A stretch of DNA of 64,000 nucleotides, taken from the NCBI RefSeq assembly GCF_013340935.1, contig NZ_WHOS01000032.1, positions 16,998 to 80,997 on the forward strand. The letters run 5' to 3'. The notes under the pieces were generated by a model. That model ran no database searches. It was not told the origin of the DNA and saw only the letters and a list, made by a program, of their open reading frames with translations. Below, piece after piece: positions 63,856 through 64,000 of the stretch. The translations under genes were made by a program, and so were the position numbers. Source of the DNA: Azospirillum melinis. Its GTDB lineage: Bacteria > Pseudomonadota > Alphaproteobacteria > Azospirillales > Azospirillaceae. The stretch's first letter is position 1; each line of letters begins with the position of its first letter.

Positions 63856-64000
63856 GGACGCCAGCGGATCGGCCGGGGCGGCAAGCCGCAGGGCTACGTC
63901 CCCAGCGCCTATCTGGCCGAAGCCCCTCCCGCGCGGCCCGCCGGCACCGAGCCTGCAACAGCCGCAAAGCCCGGCCGTTATGCCAGGGCCGACCGCGAGG

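Noticed and set aside
63860..64000. Plus-strand stretch reading GYVPSAYLAEAPPA, suggestive of an SH3-like domain
   Set aside because: It has no start in the window and overlaps the probable 5' end of the M50/HlyD gene. A TTA at 63978-63980 could equally be the stop of a minus-strand gene beyond the edge. Not decidable here.

Overview
The window is GC-rich, densely packed and alphaproteobacterial in style. The closest fit is Azospirillum or another Rhodospirillales relative. This rests on codon style, the many tetratricopeptide-glycosyltransferases of SPINDLY type, the VirB/VirD4 conjugation set and the ParB-DUF932-DUF2493 plasmid module. No rRNA, tRNA, CRISPR array or replication initiator was recognised. 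The genus is inferred from gene content only.

Layout. (1) 0.2-8.6 kb: a GDP-L-fucose synthase, a convergent SPINDLY-type glycosyltransferase, then a type I secretion pair (HlyB-like ABC exporter and HlyD adaptor) followed by a Sel1-repeat protein. (2) 8.6-14.8 kb: a scrapyard. It holds a decayed glycosyltransferase, an AT-rich foreign sulfotransferase-like gene broken in a T tract, a tail-fibre (S74) remnant, and fragments of IS66, ISL3 and IS21 elements whose transposases have lost catalytic aspartates or reading frame. (3) 14.8-18.5 kb: two coupled TPR-glycosyltransferases on the minus strand and a truncated methyltransferase tail. (4) 18.6-45.3 kb: a conjugative element. It carries a relaxase, a ParB-like/DUF932/DUF2493 module, a cargo stretch (RHH protein, EamA transporter, three LuxR-type proteins, a WH/YxxxC-motif protein), a complete translationally coupled virB1-virB11/virD4 operon with an EexN-like entry-exclusion gene, parA-parB and a MobC-like gene. 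(5) 45.3-58.4 kb: a surface-sugar and protein-glycosylation cluster (methyltransferase, SPINDLY-type transferase, GmhA, a TnpB element, TPR-fucosyltransferase-like protein, two large glycosyltransferases and a GT-A-like protein). (6) 58.5-63.9 kb: a serralysin-like RTX metalloprotease with nine C-terminal repeats, convergent with a membrane M50 peptidase/HlyD fusion.

The main structural observation is that the conjugative element is bracketed by two imperfect 93-bp direct repeats, 18516-18608 and 45308-45400. Both encode the 3' end of the same methyltransferase family. This suggests that the element entered at, or recombined between, methyltransferase gene ends inside a glycosylation locus. 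The glycosylation genes on the two sides then look like one interrupted locus: GDP-fucose synthesis on the left, a fucosyltransferase-like protein and GmhA on the right, and SPINDLY-type enzymes on both sides.

A second theme is that several genes are broken exactly at homopolymer tracts (T7, G6, C10, G10). This is either real decay or slippage, or it reflects sequence errors. One break forms a textbook -1 slippery heptamer.
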